Below the pieces are notes generated by a model. It was not told the DNA's origin, did not search any database, and saw only the letters and a program-made list of their open reading frames with translations. This document shows positions 23,667-34,832 of a stretch of 64,000 nt of DNA, in pieces. Source of the stretch: Zantedeschia hybrid cultivar (Eukaryota > Streptophyta > Magnoliopsida > Alismatales > Araceae); assembly GCA_030544215.1 (NCBI GenBank), contig JARZZO010000003.1:25863879-25927878 (forward strand), given 5' to 3'. The translations under genes were made by a program, and so were the position numbers. The number at the start of each line of letters is the position of its first letter. Position 1 is the first letter of the stretch.

Positions 23667-24192
23667 TGATGGGGGACGAAAATGATGAAGGGGATGGGAG
23701 AGACTATCGGCGCCGCATTGGCAGCGGAGAGTCCTCTTGCATCGCACCGGCGACTTGGGCATCACACTCGGCCCTGTCGCATGGCATATTCAATCCCGTC
23801 GCAGGGTTGTCTTCTCCGTCGTAGAGAGGAACTCCAAAAAATAACTCAAAATTCGCAGCAAATATTCATTGAAAAATAAAAATATGTCTTTCAAGAGTAT
23901 TTAAAGAGAAAACAAACCCTAATGACTCCCTAAACTTTACTCTGGACTAAGATACCCTTAAAATGAAAAAATAGTGCGAAAATCGCACCATTTAAAAAAC
24001 AAATATAGAAAAAGACTTAAACGAATCTCAAATGGGTTAAACAAAATATCTACGGACTCGTCTAACAATAAGCTACACATCAGACAAGCTTCATTGAGTT
24101 TTCTAGCAATGAAGTCAGAACGACTCTCCGATGGCGGTAGATGCACTCTATCATGTGAAATGCACTGGTACGCTGGTCTTGGATTCCCATAA
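23667..24192 (-). repeat. LARD1 5' LTR
   Basis: Partner of 17504-18033. Its outer end has lost the canonical TG (reads TTATGGGAATCC on the minus strand). The inner end CCCCCATCA adjoins the primer-binding site. Confidence 0.82.
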
Positions 24193-24197
24193 GACTC

Positions 24198-25069
24198 CCA
24201 CCTTGGATCTTGGTCCCCAACCCCTGGGTGGCCAGCCCTAGGCGTCGTGCCATGGTGCCACCTGTGGATGGCAAGAGTCGCAGCTGTACCTATTTGCTAG
24301 TTGCCCCGATCTACACTATCCTCATCCCGACCTCCATCTGCATTGCCCCCGATCTGCTCTCCCCCCCTTCACTGACTGCCTTCGATATGCACCAAGCCCA
24401 TAAGTTGCGCCCCCCCCCCATGCTGGTTGCATGTGAGACTTGATTTTTGGAATATCTCTTTTTCTTTTGAAAAAATTTAAAAGATTTTAGTTTTTCAAAA
24501 GAATCTTTTTTTCTTTTAAGAGTAGACTTGATAACTTAAGGTTAGCCTTTATGGAGTCCAGGGTTTTGGATTAGACAAGTGAATATGAGAATTCGACCTC
24601 CTCCCACTGACCTCGATCAATGTTAATTACGTTAATCATAGATTGGCAACCCTTAATTAACCGTCCGTTGATGCTCTTGAAATAATAACACACTTAAAGG
24701 AATTAAAATGTTGCATGAAACACTTCACTTGATCGACTTTTGCATTTATGAGATTTCGAACTTGATGTTCATTTTGAATTCCCTTTTTTGAGAATCCTAA
24801 AAGATAGTTAAGGGATTTACTTTACATGGAGGGCATATGAGCTTGTGATCCTTAAAGGACACTAAGAGGACATGCTTTAGGCAAGATCCTTCTTAAAACC
24901 TTTAGAGGATACACTTGAATTTGGCGGTATCCTTTAAATATCTTTTAGGGAACCCTGTAAGTTTACGAGCATCATTTGAGCTTGAACGAAATAGTCGTTT
25001 CTTTTTTCCTTTTTGAAAATTTGCAAGGAAAATGACTTAATGAATGGGGCATGATGACCACCATTTAAC
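24198..25069. other. Intronic stretch without a gene
   Basis: GC-rich for the first 230 bases, with a C run near 24410, then AT-rich. No coding region or repeat termini were recognised. Confidence 0.5.
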
Positions 25070-25630
25070 CAAGACCCTTCCATAAAATTAATGGTCTTCC
25101 AACCGATATGAAGGAATCAAACACATTTTGTGGCCATCCAAACGATATGAATGGATCAAACTTATTAGTTGTAATCAAGTTCAAATTAGGCAAATACATA
25201 AGAATAATGTTGTTAGTCAAATAGGAACACATATATACTCATGCATAATCACGTTGAATCATGATTTTACAATCTTTCAGCTATTCCAATGATGAGAATG
25301 AACCAACAAATAAACTTTAGTCACCCCCACAATTGAGATGAACCAAAGAACTCTATGGCAATTCCAATGGTAGGAATGGACCAAACTTGAGGCCATTTTA
25401 ACGATAAGAATAGACCAAGAATTGAGTTTTGGTCACCCTAATAATAAGAGTGAACCAAAAAACTTTATGGCCATTCCAACAGTAGGAATGGACCAAACTT
25501 GAGGCCATTCTAACGATAAGAATGGACCAAATTGTTTATTAAACTTATGGCTATTCTAACAATAAGAATAGACTATCATTTTATTAAACTTATGGTCATT
25601 CTAACAATAAGAATGAACCCTCATTTTATT
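25070..25630. repeat. Degenerate minisatellite with palindromic units
   Basis: About ten diverged copies of a unit of roughly 35-65 bp contain CCATTCTAACGATAAGAATGG or close versions, followed by ACCAAAC or similar. Each unit core is itself an imperfect palindrome (CATTC...GAATG). Clearest copies are at about 25345-25385, 25395-25420, 25465-25505, 25507-25540, 25550-25575 and 25592-25620. No coding is present. Confidence 0.7.
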
Positions 25631-25759
25631 TCTTTATTGTACAAAGGGTGTGTGTCCATCTCCCATGCACGGTGTCGGAGTTTCAAATCTGTCAACAGGC
25701 GGAGTTTGTATGCTTTGACATCGTTTCTTCTCTTTCTTCTTCAATAAGGACCCTAAAAA

Positions 25760-25840
25760 ATCCTCTAGAGTCTCCTCTCCAAAAGTCCTTTTTTTTTTTT
25801 GCTGCAGCCCCTATGGAGGTGTATTTATAGGGTGAAAAGA
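25760..25840 (-). promoter_or_regulatory. LTR-like core promoter on the minus strand
   Basis: The minus strand reads CCTATAAATACACCTCCAT followed by AGGGGCTGCAGC. A nearly identical core promoter on the + strand near 44240 reads CTATAAATACCCCCCATAGG. Both probably come from related LTR elements, of which only fragments are visible. Confidence 0.4.
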
Positions 25841-25867
25841 GAGAGATTTTGTTAATGATGTTACAAT

Positions 25868-25902
25868 AAAAGCAAGCCAATATTGTAAACAGCACGCCAA
25901 CT
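25868..25902 (-). repeat. 35-bp inverted repeat, left copy
   Basis: The 35 bases match the reverse complement of 26641-26675 at 34 positions. The two copies enclose host exons 2 and 3. Confidence 0.85.
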
Positions 25903-26251
25903 ATGGAATGTGTTGCTAATGATGCCTAGATATATTTTGTTAACTAATTTCTTGCACCATAAAAGGGAAATAAAAATATGTTTTACTTAGATTTGGGAGT
26001 GCTTGCGAATGCCATGCCTCACTTTTGCATTTGTGCATACGTACACCAAGACCAGAAAAATCTATTCCTAATTGAACAAGGACTTGGGAAACTGATACAT
26101 ATCAAGCATAATCTTGTATTCTAAGAATCAGACCTAAATGATGTTAATATTATATTCTTGGGGTCCCCTAAGAAGCAAAATATTCACTTCTCACAATTAA
26201 GCCTATCTTACTATTTCGTTATGCTGAACATGTTTTTATGCATATTTTCAG

Positions 26252-26351
26252 GGTGATAGTAAACCTGAACCTCGAGAGTTGTGGCAAGAACGTTTGACCC
26301 CTGATTCTTTTTGGACACCCTGTGCTGATAAACGACATTGGGGAACTTGTG
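26252..26351 (+). CDS. O-fucosyltransferase-like gene, exon 2
   Basis: The acceptor TTTTCAG|GG ends at 26251 and the donor GTATTG starts at 26352. The exon reads GDSKPEPRELWQERLTPDSF and then WTPCADKRHWGTC. The motif ELW followed by a short stretch and a Pro-Cys is usual just before the first GDP-fucose-binding block in plant O-fucosyltransferase-like proteins. It enters in phase 0 and leaves in phase 1. Confidence 0.82.
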
Positions 26352-26516
26352 GTATTGTCAACTTAAAACTTGTTATGCTCTCCTATTTCATTGTTTTTTA
26401 CCTGCTAGATGTTCAGGGCATTCTCTTCTCTATTTTATTCTTTTTACTATGTCTCTTTCTCGTGAAATCACACACCGAACTCAGAGCTAATATTTCTGTG
26501 GTCCTTGAATTTGCAG

Positions 26517-26578
26517 AGGGAAACAATGGATACATTTTAGTCAGTGCAAATGGTGGCATAACTCAGCAGAGGATAGCT
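26517..26578 (+). CDS. O-fucosyltransferase-like gene, exon 3
   Basis: The acceptor TTTGCAG ends at 26516 and the donor GTAAGT starts at 26579. With the last base of exon 2 it encodes EGNNGYILVSANGGITQQRI plus Ala. The NGYILVSANGG...QQR motif is the hallmark first conserved block of plant O-fucosyltransferase-like proteins, the start of the nucleotide-sugar fold. Intron 2 is only 165 bp. Confidence 0.9.
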
Positions 26579-26640
26579 GTAAGTATTCCTCTCAGAAGTC
26601 ATTCGTTTGTCAGCAAGCTTTTGATGGAGCTGTTGAAAAC

Positions 26641-26675
26641 AGTTGGCTTGCTGTTTACAATATTGGCTTGCTTTT
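26641..26675 (+). repeat. 35-bp inverted repeat, right copy
   Basis: Mirror copy of 25868-25902, lying 62 bp after exon 3. Confidence 0.85.
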
Positions 26676-29600
26676 GATGTGTGACTTTTCTTATGACTTG
26701 CTTCAGTTTGATTGTACACTGGAGGTGGGAACATATCGTACCATTTACAGGATTGCTTGGAAAATAGGTTACTTATGCATTTTAGGAAAAATGTGGTACC
26801 CTATGATTTAACATAAGAAGCCAATACAATCTCCAAGGTTTTATAGTCTATTAAATTAACAGCCCACAAGAAGTCACAGATCCCAAACAACAAAATCAAA
26901 AGGAAGTTAGGTATACATTCTATTTTAAACCAAATATGAAAAGAATTCACTGCTTTCCATTCAAAGAGGTTTTCCCGGTTTTAGCTGGCAGAATAGGCAA
27001 CTCCTTTCTTGCATTCTTTTATAATGCACTGGATTTGTGTGATTCACCTCTAATTGTCTTCACAATGTCTGTGGCGCACACCTCTTGATGATCAAATGCA
27101 GTGCCATTTTGTCCATTGGAAAAACTCCTTCCATAGACTTTAGCATACTGCCTCACAGAGAATCCTTGAATCTTTTCTTGGGTGACCTGCTGTTCAAACC
27201 AAAAAGGGAAAAAGAGGTGAAGAAGAGTAACAACAGAAGCAGCTGGCTAGAGAACCCTACCTAGGGGTTCTCCACAGCAAAAGGATAAAATGGGAAGAGG
27301 AATGTGAAAGAGGAGAACCCAAGGAAGAGAGGGAGGGCTGGTAAAAAAAATGGAGCTTTTGCGTCTTGAAGAGAAGCAATAAGAGCACAGCAGGTGATCC
27401 CCAAGGCCCTAGAAACCTGCACACAGCAGAAATCATGGAAAAAAGAAAGAAAAAACAGAGAAAGGAGAAAAATAGAACGAAGGATATGGAGAGAGAGAGA
27501 GGAATAACCCAGTGAGAGGGGTCAACTGCACCCCACAACCCCTACTGGGTGGCTTTCCATGCACACACGGAAAAGCGGTGGGGGAGAGAAAACTGCAGGG
27601 AGAGTCCAATAAAGAGAGAAGATACTGGTAGAGAGAAAGAATGGAGAGGTGGAGTGGATAGGGGCCTGCAGCACCATACAGTGGCTTTACTTATCAGGAA
27701 AAGAAAAAAAAAAGCAGTGTGGAGATGAAAAAGAATAGGGAAGAAAACAGGAGAAAGGAAGAAAAGAAGAAAATGAAATAAAAAAAGAAAGGAAAAGGAA
27801 AATCAACAACAGCTGACAGAAAGGTCTGCTGGGAGCTCCAACTGGCAACACCATGGTAGGCTGCCCTTCCTCCCTCAGGTCCGATTTGCTAGAGACATGA
27901 ATGCACAAATTATCAAGGAGGATCTCGGACCTTATCCAAAGGAACTCCAAGGCTCTCGAGGCATCGAAGTTTCTTCGAAGCCCTCTAGGCTTGTTTTGTA
28001 GTAGGATACTCTAGATTCCTCTTTGGTAATTGGATTGCTTACCTCGGCGTAAGCAATCTGGGATTTTGCTTATACCAGAACAAGAGACATTTTGTTTTGG
28101 TAACCCTATTGGTATTCTACCTGCAACAAGAAAAATAAACTAAATAATATGAAAATAAAACAAAATACATAAAAGTTGGTGCCATTAATGTCTATTCTAG
28201 CTAAAATAGCAATTTGAGCTTTTTGGTCAAATTGCTTATTCCACTTTATTCCAGAATAAGCCATTATCAATCAAAATAACAAATCTGCACAATCACGAAC
28301 AAGCTCGGATAATGCAGATAAGCCATCCTATTCCACGCTTATTAATTTGTCAAAGAGAGGGCCTAGGTGTTCTTCCTTGTTCATCATTGTGGTCAAGGAA
28401 AGCAAAGATTCTTCTTTTTATCTTATGAGTCTAGCTTACTTGTGTGTCAGTGTGTTTGTGGATCCTTATTGGGATAAGTCCAACCTATTAGGGATGTACA
28501 TCTAATGCGGGATGACTATGATGTGATGCAAAGAATGGCAAGCACAATGGTGTCAACAACGATCCAATATGTTAGGCACATAAGCATATGCGATCCAGCA
28601 GTCATTGCCATAACCATGAAACAATTAAGTAATCTCAAGCATCCTCCACAATATTACATGCTGAACTGATGGTAGCTTAGGAATCACTATTAGGATAGAG
28701 CGATGTTCCAAATTTAATGCAACAATCCAATTGGCAACAAGAGATAAAAAGTAGGTCCTCACATAGCCCACGCAATCCAACAGCGATAAAATTTTAAACT
28801 GGATGAAATACCTTCTCGCTCACTCTCATTGTAGTAAAAAACATACAAAACAAACATTCAGAGTGGGCTCGCACTAACCTAAGCTCAATGGAGATAATCA
28901 CTCTCAAATGCTATACGCTACAACTGAAGGGAAGGGGGTGCACTCGACGAGGTGGCATCTGTGCCCCTGCTTTTGGCATGGACAATGGGGCTGCTGATGG
29001 CATGGGAGCTTGACAATGCGCCAAGGACAAGAAGGAGAGCTCGTCGCATATACTGGCTCAATGTAGATGGGCACACGGTCCTGTTCTGTTGTGATTAATG
29101 AAGGGGACAGCACGGAAGGGTTGTGGCAGCCTCGCACCTAGACACATGGGCGGAAGGGAGAGGCTGTGTGAGCTTCTAGGTGTGCTCGCATTTTGGACTT
29201 GGCAGGAGAGCCTTTGAGGCTTACTCTATGACATGAGCGACGATCTGAGCAAGCATGGAATGCCTGTGCAAATGGAGGGCATAGATAGTCGGAGGTGGTA
29301 AGAGGGATGGGCCCTCATGGGGTCCGTTCGCTGATTCCACTCTGATGTCTTCGGCGGAGCTGAGTCTTTTGGGTGACGTTGAACTTAAGGAGGTGATGGT
29401 TGGCCTACAGATGGGGCTGACTTCACAGGGGTGCCACCTCCATGGAAGCTTCCCTTCTGAAGCATTAAAGGTGGAAAGGAGAGTTCAACTGTGGTTGGGC
29501 AATAGAATAAGAAGGAAGAAGACGGAGCAGGGGAGGAGGAGGGGTGTGGCCATACAGGTCCCAAGACTGATATGTAGATTTGGCTTCCTTGTGGGTCACG

Positions 29601-29947
29601 GATGGCAGGGGAGCATGCAATAAGAAAACTTGAAGAAGAAGGTGAGCAAGAGGAGTTGAAGGGGAGGAATGGAAAAGGAAGGGTCACATGGGCTCCATCT
29701 CCCTGGTGTAGGTCATCAGATCTCTCTCTGTAGGGGAGCAATGAAGAAAGGGTAGCATGGAAAAAGGGCTGGCATGGGCTTCTAGGGAGTGCAGCCTTGG
29801 CTTCTTCAGCTGACCTATAGATGGTGGTGTAGACCCATATGACTGTAGCAAAATAAGAAGAAGAGGGAGAATAGAAGAGGAAGAGGAAGAAGGTGGCTTT
29901 TGCTTGCAGATCAAGGTGGAGCTGTAGAAGAAGGGTGGGTGATGGTG

Positions 29948-30591
29948 TGATGGGGGAAAAACCCAGCTAGGCCCAACAACTGGGCCCAATCCCGATTTCT
30001 GAATGGGCTGAACAACCATCGTCCATTCTCAGCAGCCCATGTTCGTCCTGGGCCGAGACGGACCCGGCCCAACCTTCCAATATGAACTCATTCAGCCTTG
30101 CGCCCATTGGGCCGACTGGGCTGAAGTGGGTTCGGCGCACTTGGCGAAGTGAGTGTGGGTTATTCTACGGCGGCCCTGACGCCAATTGGGCCGAAGTAGG
30201 TCCGACCCACTTAACCACTCGGACAAATGCCGACTGCCCACGAACATTGGGTGTTTTTGACATTTCATCGCAAACAACTAGGAATAGTCCTACATCGCCT
30301 GCCTCAAGAAAGGAACCTCATCTCCTGCTATAAAAGAAGCGCTATTCATTAAGCCTTCATCTCTCTCTCTCTAAAATACGAAAAGTCTTTTATTAACTTA
30401 GTGACTGACTTAACCATCGAAGGGTTCTCTCCGAGCCAAGACCTGGGACCCTTCTGACGGTTTCTTCTCTGCAGTAGGAAGACCTTTCGTCTCCGACTCC
30501 CCTTCGGCTTCGGATCCTCTCGGCGCTCGGTCACCGGCTGGTATTCGGATTCCCCCTCAAAAATCTGACAGTGATTGCTTCGGCTACATCA
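29948..30591 (+). repeat. Tat element 5' LTR
   Basis: Contains a TATA-like GCTATAAAAG near 30330, then CTCTCTCTCT and a leader. Relative to the 3' LTR it lacks about 23 bp after ATTCATT and about 10 bp near 30030. Confidence 0.92.
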
Positions 30592-30593
30592 TT

Positions 30594-30610
30594 TGGCGCC
30601 GTCTATGGGA
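30594..30610 (+). other. Tat element primer-binding site
   Basis: TGGCGCCGTCTATGGGA directly follows the 5' LTR. The TGGCGCCGT core is the usual primer-binding sequence of plant Tat/Athila-type elements. Confidence 0.75.
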
Positions 30611-30621
30611 AAGAAGCAGCC

Positions 30622-32149
30622 ATGTCTTATCGACCAGTGACGAGACGATCCGGCCAAGACGAAATGGAGGTGCGGGCGACCTCTACCCAGTCGCTCCTTC
30701 ATGCTGAAGGAGTCCCAACTAGTTTTCTACAGGGATTGGCCCTCCCGGCGATACCCGAGCCCGTCGTTCCCAGGAACGACTGAGTGGAAGAACTCTCGCA
30801 ACAGGTAGCCACACTCTCAGCTACTATCACCTCTCTGGCCCCGCTGCGGAACATGGTCTCGGCCATCGCCCAGCACATAGGTCTATTGGATCAATCGACA
30901 AGATCGGCACCACCCCAACCACAATACTGTCCGGCTGCTAAGCCTACGAAGGGGCAGTCAGGACCCTCGTGAGTGTTCCCTCATGAAGGAATCTTGACTC
31001 ACAGCGAACCATATGGGCCGTAAGGCCGAATTCCGCGTGCTAGTCACCTGCTGACGGAGCCGGACAACGCTTCGTCCGGCACCCACCCTACCGAACCCGA
31101 TGGACGCTTAGCTGCCACTACTACCACAACTCCCGGAATTGGACCGGAGATTAACTAAAATGAGGAAGGAGATGCAGCAGATGGTGTCCCGGCCGTATAG
31201 AGCGCCTCTCGCCAGCATAATCCTAGAACAAACTCCCTTCTCCTCTAAAATTCTGGCCACCGAGGTACCTTCCAACTTCAAATTACCGAAGGGCCCTTTA
31301 TACTATGGCATGACGGACCCGATCAGCCATTTCCAAAGATTTAATTCCCATCTTTTTGTCCGAGGGGTTCCTGAGGCAGTTCGTTGTCGTCTTTTCTCCC
31401 TCACCCTTGAGAAGATAGCATTCACCTGGTTTGAAACCCTGGTTCCTAATTCTATTCACTCTTTGGTGCAACTGGGTCAATTGTTCATTGACCAGTTCTA
31501 TGATGCCACTCGGCAATGTAAAACTTCAGCTAGTTTGCTCGCCATTCGGCAAGGATCAGCCGAAACTCTTCAAGAGTATTTTACCAGGTTTCGGACCGAA
31601 GCAACCTAAATTTCGAATCTGGATAGCTCAATCGTAGTCTCAGCCGTGATTAGTGGCTGCACGGACGAGGGGTTTCTTAGCTCCATTGGGAAGCGACATC
31701 CTCCTACCTTTCAAGATTTAGTAGTCCGGGCTCACAAATACATCAATCGGGAAGCCCTAATGATGTCTTGGGGCAAGAATGCTGCAGAAGCAGTAACAAC
31801 TGTCACCCTGCCAGCAACACGTCTGCGCACTGAAGATCAAGAGTCCTCCTGCAAGAGGTACATAAGAGAAGAAGATTCGGGTCGAGACAGGCGTCGGGCT
31901 CCACAACAACAGTACATGCCGCTATCAGCTCTTCCCTCCCGGATGCTCATGGAGGTAAAAGGCATGCTCCGCCAGCCAGAGCGCATCAGAACCGATCCTC
32001 GTCGAAGGGACTCCCGGAAATACTATGAATACCATCGGGAGATGGGGCATTCAATAGACGAATGCCGACACCTTCGCGAAGAAATTGATCGCCTTATTCG
32101 GGAAGACCGCCTGCCTCAATATAATCGGGTGTGGCCCCATCAACATTAA
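30622..32149 (+). pseudogene. Tat element gag (capsid) region, broken
   Basis: Gag forms the virus-like particle. The region starts MSYRPVTRRSGQDEM at 30622. The retrotransposon gag domain is in 31139-31609, with FKLPKGPLYYGMTDPISHF, the AFTWFETLVPNSI motif and a C-terminal LQEYFTRFRTEA. The frame resumes at 31646 with SSIGKRHPPTFQDLVVRA and a C-terminal CEYHREMGHS-like stretch (YYEYHREMGHSIDEC, about 32020-32060) that corresponds to the zinc-knuckle-type end. Stops at 30781, 30970 and 31607 and a frame change near 31610 break it. Confidence 0.8.
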
Positions 32150-32439
32150 GGCTGAGACCCTCCAGCAGCACCTAGACAGCCCCAGCTTCCGGCCAAAGAA
32201 GCACTGCCTCAGTCGAAAGTCGCCCTAGCTACGGCGGAGGCATTGCACCAGTGACCGAGTGCCGGGTCCATCATGGTCATCTCCGGGGGTCTGGGAGAAG
32301 GTTCACGATGACGTCGCATTGAGTTATCATCGGACGTAGCAGCAATAAACGTAGAACCGAAGCGCTCTCGTCAGGAGGACATCGTCTTCGGCCAGGAGGA
32401 TCTCGATGACATCCAAGTCCCACATGACGATGCTCTCGT

Positions 32440-32767
32440 AGTAAATGTTGTATTGAAAAATTACGATGTTCATCATATCTTTGTTGATAATGGGAGTGCA
32501 CCTAATGTGCTTTTTTACGACTGTTTCTTGAAACTTGGTCTTACCGAGGCCGATATGAAGGCTCATCGGGTATCCTTGTTTAGCTTCAATGGAGCCCCAT
32601 GTCGAGTTGAAGGCATTGTCCGACTATCCGTGACCTTCCGTACAACACCAAAACAGCTAACCATTGAAACCGACTTCGCAATTGTGAAAATCGACTCAGC
32701 ATACAATGTTATCTTCGGCCGAAGGTTGATCGGAGGGATCGGTGCTGTACCTTCATCTTATCATTAG
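32440..32767 (+). pseudogene. Tat element aspartic protease
   Basis: The frame reads HHIFVDNGSAPNVLFYDCF, where VDNGS is the active-site loop used by Tat-type proteases (instead of DTG/DSG), and later FAIVKIDSAYNVIFGRR, the flap-to-C-terminal segment with the usual Y-x-x-I-x-GR end. It cuts the polyprotein during particle maturation. It ends at a stop at 32765 followed by a frame change into the linker to RT. Confidence 0.82.
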
Positions 32768-32924
32768 AAGCTGGTGCTATGGAGTCAGCGAGGCTAAAGG
32801 GAATCAGGAAGCCGCTCGGCAATGTTACACGATCTCGGTAAAAGGGAAGATTGCGGCCGAGTCCCTCTCAATTGAGTCATCGGCCGAAGCCTCCCCAGGT
32901 GAAGAGCTTATAACTGTTCCAATA

Positions 32925-33788
32925 TAAGGAGGAGAAGGCCGAACATTGTTGATAGGTTCTGGCCTTGATAAAGCCGAAGTCGAAAGACTGATCAGCTTCT
33001 TGAAAGATAATCTCGACGTCTTTGCATGGTCCCCTTCGGACATGTCTGGAGTTGACCCAGAGGTAGCGGAGCATCGTCTACATGTTGATCCGAACCAGCC
33101 TCCGGTTAAACAGAAGTGGCGCACTTTCAATTAGGAGAGGAGAATGACGATCCAAGCCAAAGTATATAAGGGCCTAGACGCGGGACATCTTCGAGAGGTG
33201 CATCATCCTGATTGGGTTGCCAATATGGTGATGGTACTTAAAAAGGACGGTAAGTGGCGAATGTGTATTGATTTCACTAACCTTAACAAGGATTGTCCGA
33301 TGGACAGTTTTCCGCTGTCCCGGATAGACCAAATGGTGGACTCTACCTCCGGCCACGAACTTCTCAGACTCGATGCCTACTTGGGGTACCACCAAATTCG
33401 GATGCATTTGAAGGATGAAGATAAGACGAGCTTTGCAACGGATCTCGGCTTATACTGTTACACCCGAATGTCCTTCGGCTTGAAGAATGCGGGAGCGACT
33501 TATCAACGCCTCGTTAACAAGATATTCGCTTCCCAACTAGACCGAAATATGGAAGTCTACATCGACGATATGTTGGTGAAAAGTCGAGCCACCGCTAACC
33601 ATTTGGCCGAGACTTTTTCCACACTACGCAAGTACAAAATGAAGCTGAATCTCGCGAAGTGTGCCTTCGGTGTGGTCTCTGGAAAATTTCTTGGCTATAC
33701 GGTCATTCGCCGAGGGGTGGAAGCAAATCCCGCAAAGGTCTCGGCCATCCTTCAAATGCGCCCTCCAGCGAATATCCGAGAAGTTTAA
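32925..33788 (+). pseudogene. Tat element reverse transcriptase
   Basis: The N-terminal segment (32946-33134) reads LIGSGLDKAEVERLISFLKD and a stop at 33132. The main frame 33144-33788 contains KKDGKWRMCIDFTNLNK, DAYLGYHQI, RMSFGLKNAGATYQRLVN, the catalytic VYIDDMLVKS box, and KCAFGVVSGKFLGY. All core RT motifs are intact apart from the stop at its start and a stop at 33786. It copies genomic RNA into DNA in the particle. The wording matches Tat-lineage RTs. Confidence 0.9.
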
Positions 33789-34325
33789 AGGCTAAGCGGA
33801 CGGATAGTGGCGCTAAGACGTTTTATGTCGAGAGCGGCGGATCGCTGTTTTTCCTTCTTCAAGCTGCTGAAGAAGACTAGTAACTTCTCATGGACAGACG
33901 AATACCAATCAGCCTTCAAATAGCTAAAGGCCTATCTCTCCGAAGTTCCAGTCCTTTCGCCTGTTGAAGGAGAACAACTGTTTGTATGTCTTGCTGCATC
34001 CGAGGCTGCTGTAAGTGCTATTCTTGTTCAAGAGGAAGATGGTTTCCAGAAACTAGTCTATTATGCCAGTCGAGCACTCCACGGAGCAAAACTTTGGTAT
34101 CCGGCCTTGGAGAAGATGGCTCTAGCCTTAGTCGCGTCCCCCAAAAGGCTTCGGCCTTACTTCCTCGCACATCCCATAAAAGTATTCATGGATCAACCTC
34201 TGCGACAGATCCTCTCTCGGCAGAGGTATCTGGAAGGCTAGCCAAATGGGCGATCGAGCTGGGGGAATTCGACATTTCTCATGGGCCGCGGACTGCAATC
34301 AACTGGCTGATTTTATTATTGAGCT
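33789..34325 (+). pseudogene. Tat element RNase H (gypsy-type), frame-broken
   Basis: Pieces in shifting frames around 33830-34310 correspond to the RNase H region after RT, ending in the segment that reads KWAIELGEFDISHGPRTAIN. It removes the RNA strand during reverse transcription. A stop near 33922 and frame changes break it. Confidence 0.65.
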
Positions 34326-34404
34326 GACATTCGAAGAGCCCCCGACTCCTATAATAAAAGAGGATGAAGCATATGCCTCCACGCTCTCAAGTGCGGGGGC
34401 TGAA

Positions 34405-34800
34405 GGCACTTCGACTTTAGAAGCCGACGGTGGATGGCAACTGTATGTGGATGGGTCTGCCTGCTCTTCGGATAGTGGCGTTGGATGGGTCCTAACATCT
34501 CCGGACGGAACGGTCGCAGAGTATGCTCTTCGCTTCACCTTCCCCGCTACCAATAATACTGCCGAGTTTGAAGCCCTTATATCAGGCCTCTAGGCTGCAA
34601 GAAGACTCGGCGTACAAAAAATAAAGGCATTCAACGATTCCCAGCTGATTGTCAGTCAGATCACTGAGGAGTATGAGGCTCGAGACGCCTTGATGGCATC
34701 CTATCTGCAGGTAACTAAAACAACCATTGCTGAATTCATTTCTTTAATATCACGCGTATCCCTCGGTCAGAGAACATTCGGGCCGACGCCCTCTCTTGGC
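34405..34800 (+). pseudogene. Tat element second, archaeal-like RNase H
   Basis: The frame reads GGWQLYVDGSACSSDSGVGW, with the first catalytic Asp, then TNNTAEFEALISGL with the catalytic Glu. After one stop it continues LGVQKIKAFNDSQLIVSQI with the next Asp. This extra ribonuclease H is a known hallmark of the Tat lineage. A stop codon at 34591 interrupts it. Confidence 0.85.
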
Positions 34801-34832
34801 TGGCTTCTACCCATGACGGGGGAGGAAGGCGA

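Larger units (their letters stand above)
17504..24192 (-). mobile_element. LARD1: non-autonomous LTR retrotransposon, interrupted by a hAT element
   Basis: Two direct repeats of about 530 bp (17504-18033 and 23667-24192) are the LTRs. On the minus strand the intact copy begins TGATGGG and ends CCCATCA. Next to the 5' LTR is a primer site TGGTATCAGAGC, complementary to initiator tRNA-Met. Next to the 3' LTR is CTCGAGGACGAGTTTTTTC followed by a GAGGGAAAA polypurine tract, the arrangement seen in chromovirus-type gypsy elements. Flanking 5-mers GGCTC and GACTC differ at one base, fitting an old 5-bp duplication. Without the nested hAT the internal region is only about 1.4 kb and lacks gag and pol, so it must have relied on proteins in trans. 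It is inserted antisense to the host gene. Confidence 0.8.
12942..26251 (+). other. Intron 1 (13.3 kb), packed with transposable elements
   Basis: The donor GTAAGT is at 12942 and the acceptor TTTTCAG ends at 26251. The first 1.3 kb and the last 400 bp are ordinary AT-rich intron. Between them lie two long-TIR MITEs, a hAT-like MITE, an LTR element with a nested hAT transposon, a minisatellite and an LTR-like promoter block, each listed separately. Stretches at 15466-16471 and 24198-25069 hold no gene I can identify. Confidence 0.75.

Noticed and set aside
23244..23765. 173-codon minus-strand frame as a protein gene
   Set aside because: It spans the LARD1 LTR, primer-binding site and leader and is Ser/Pro/His-rich low complexity.
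25270..25630. Regular repeats that could suggest a CRISPR array
   Set aside because: This is a plant nuclear context; unit spacing varies, the spacers are themselves repeated, and no cas genes occur.
28033..28058. Perfect 10-bp hairpin considered as a microRNA or terminator
   Set aside because: The stem is too short for a microRNA precursor, and plant Pol II genes do not use hairpin terminators.
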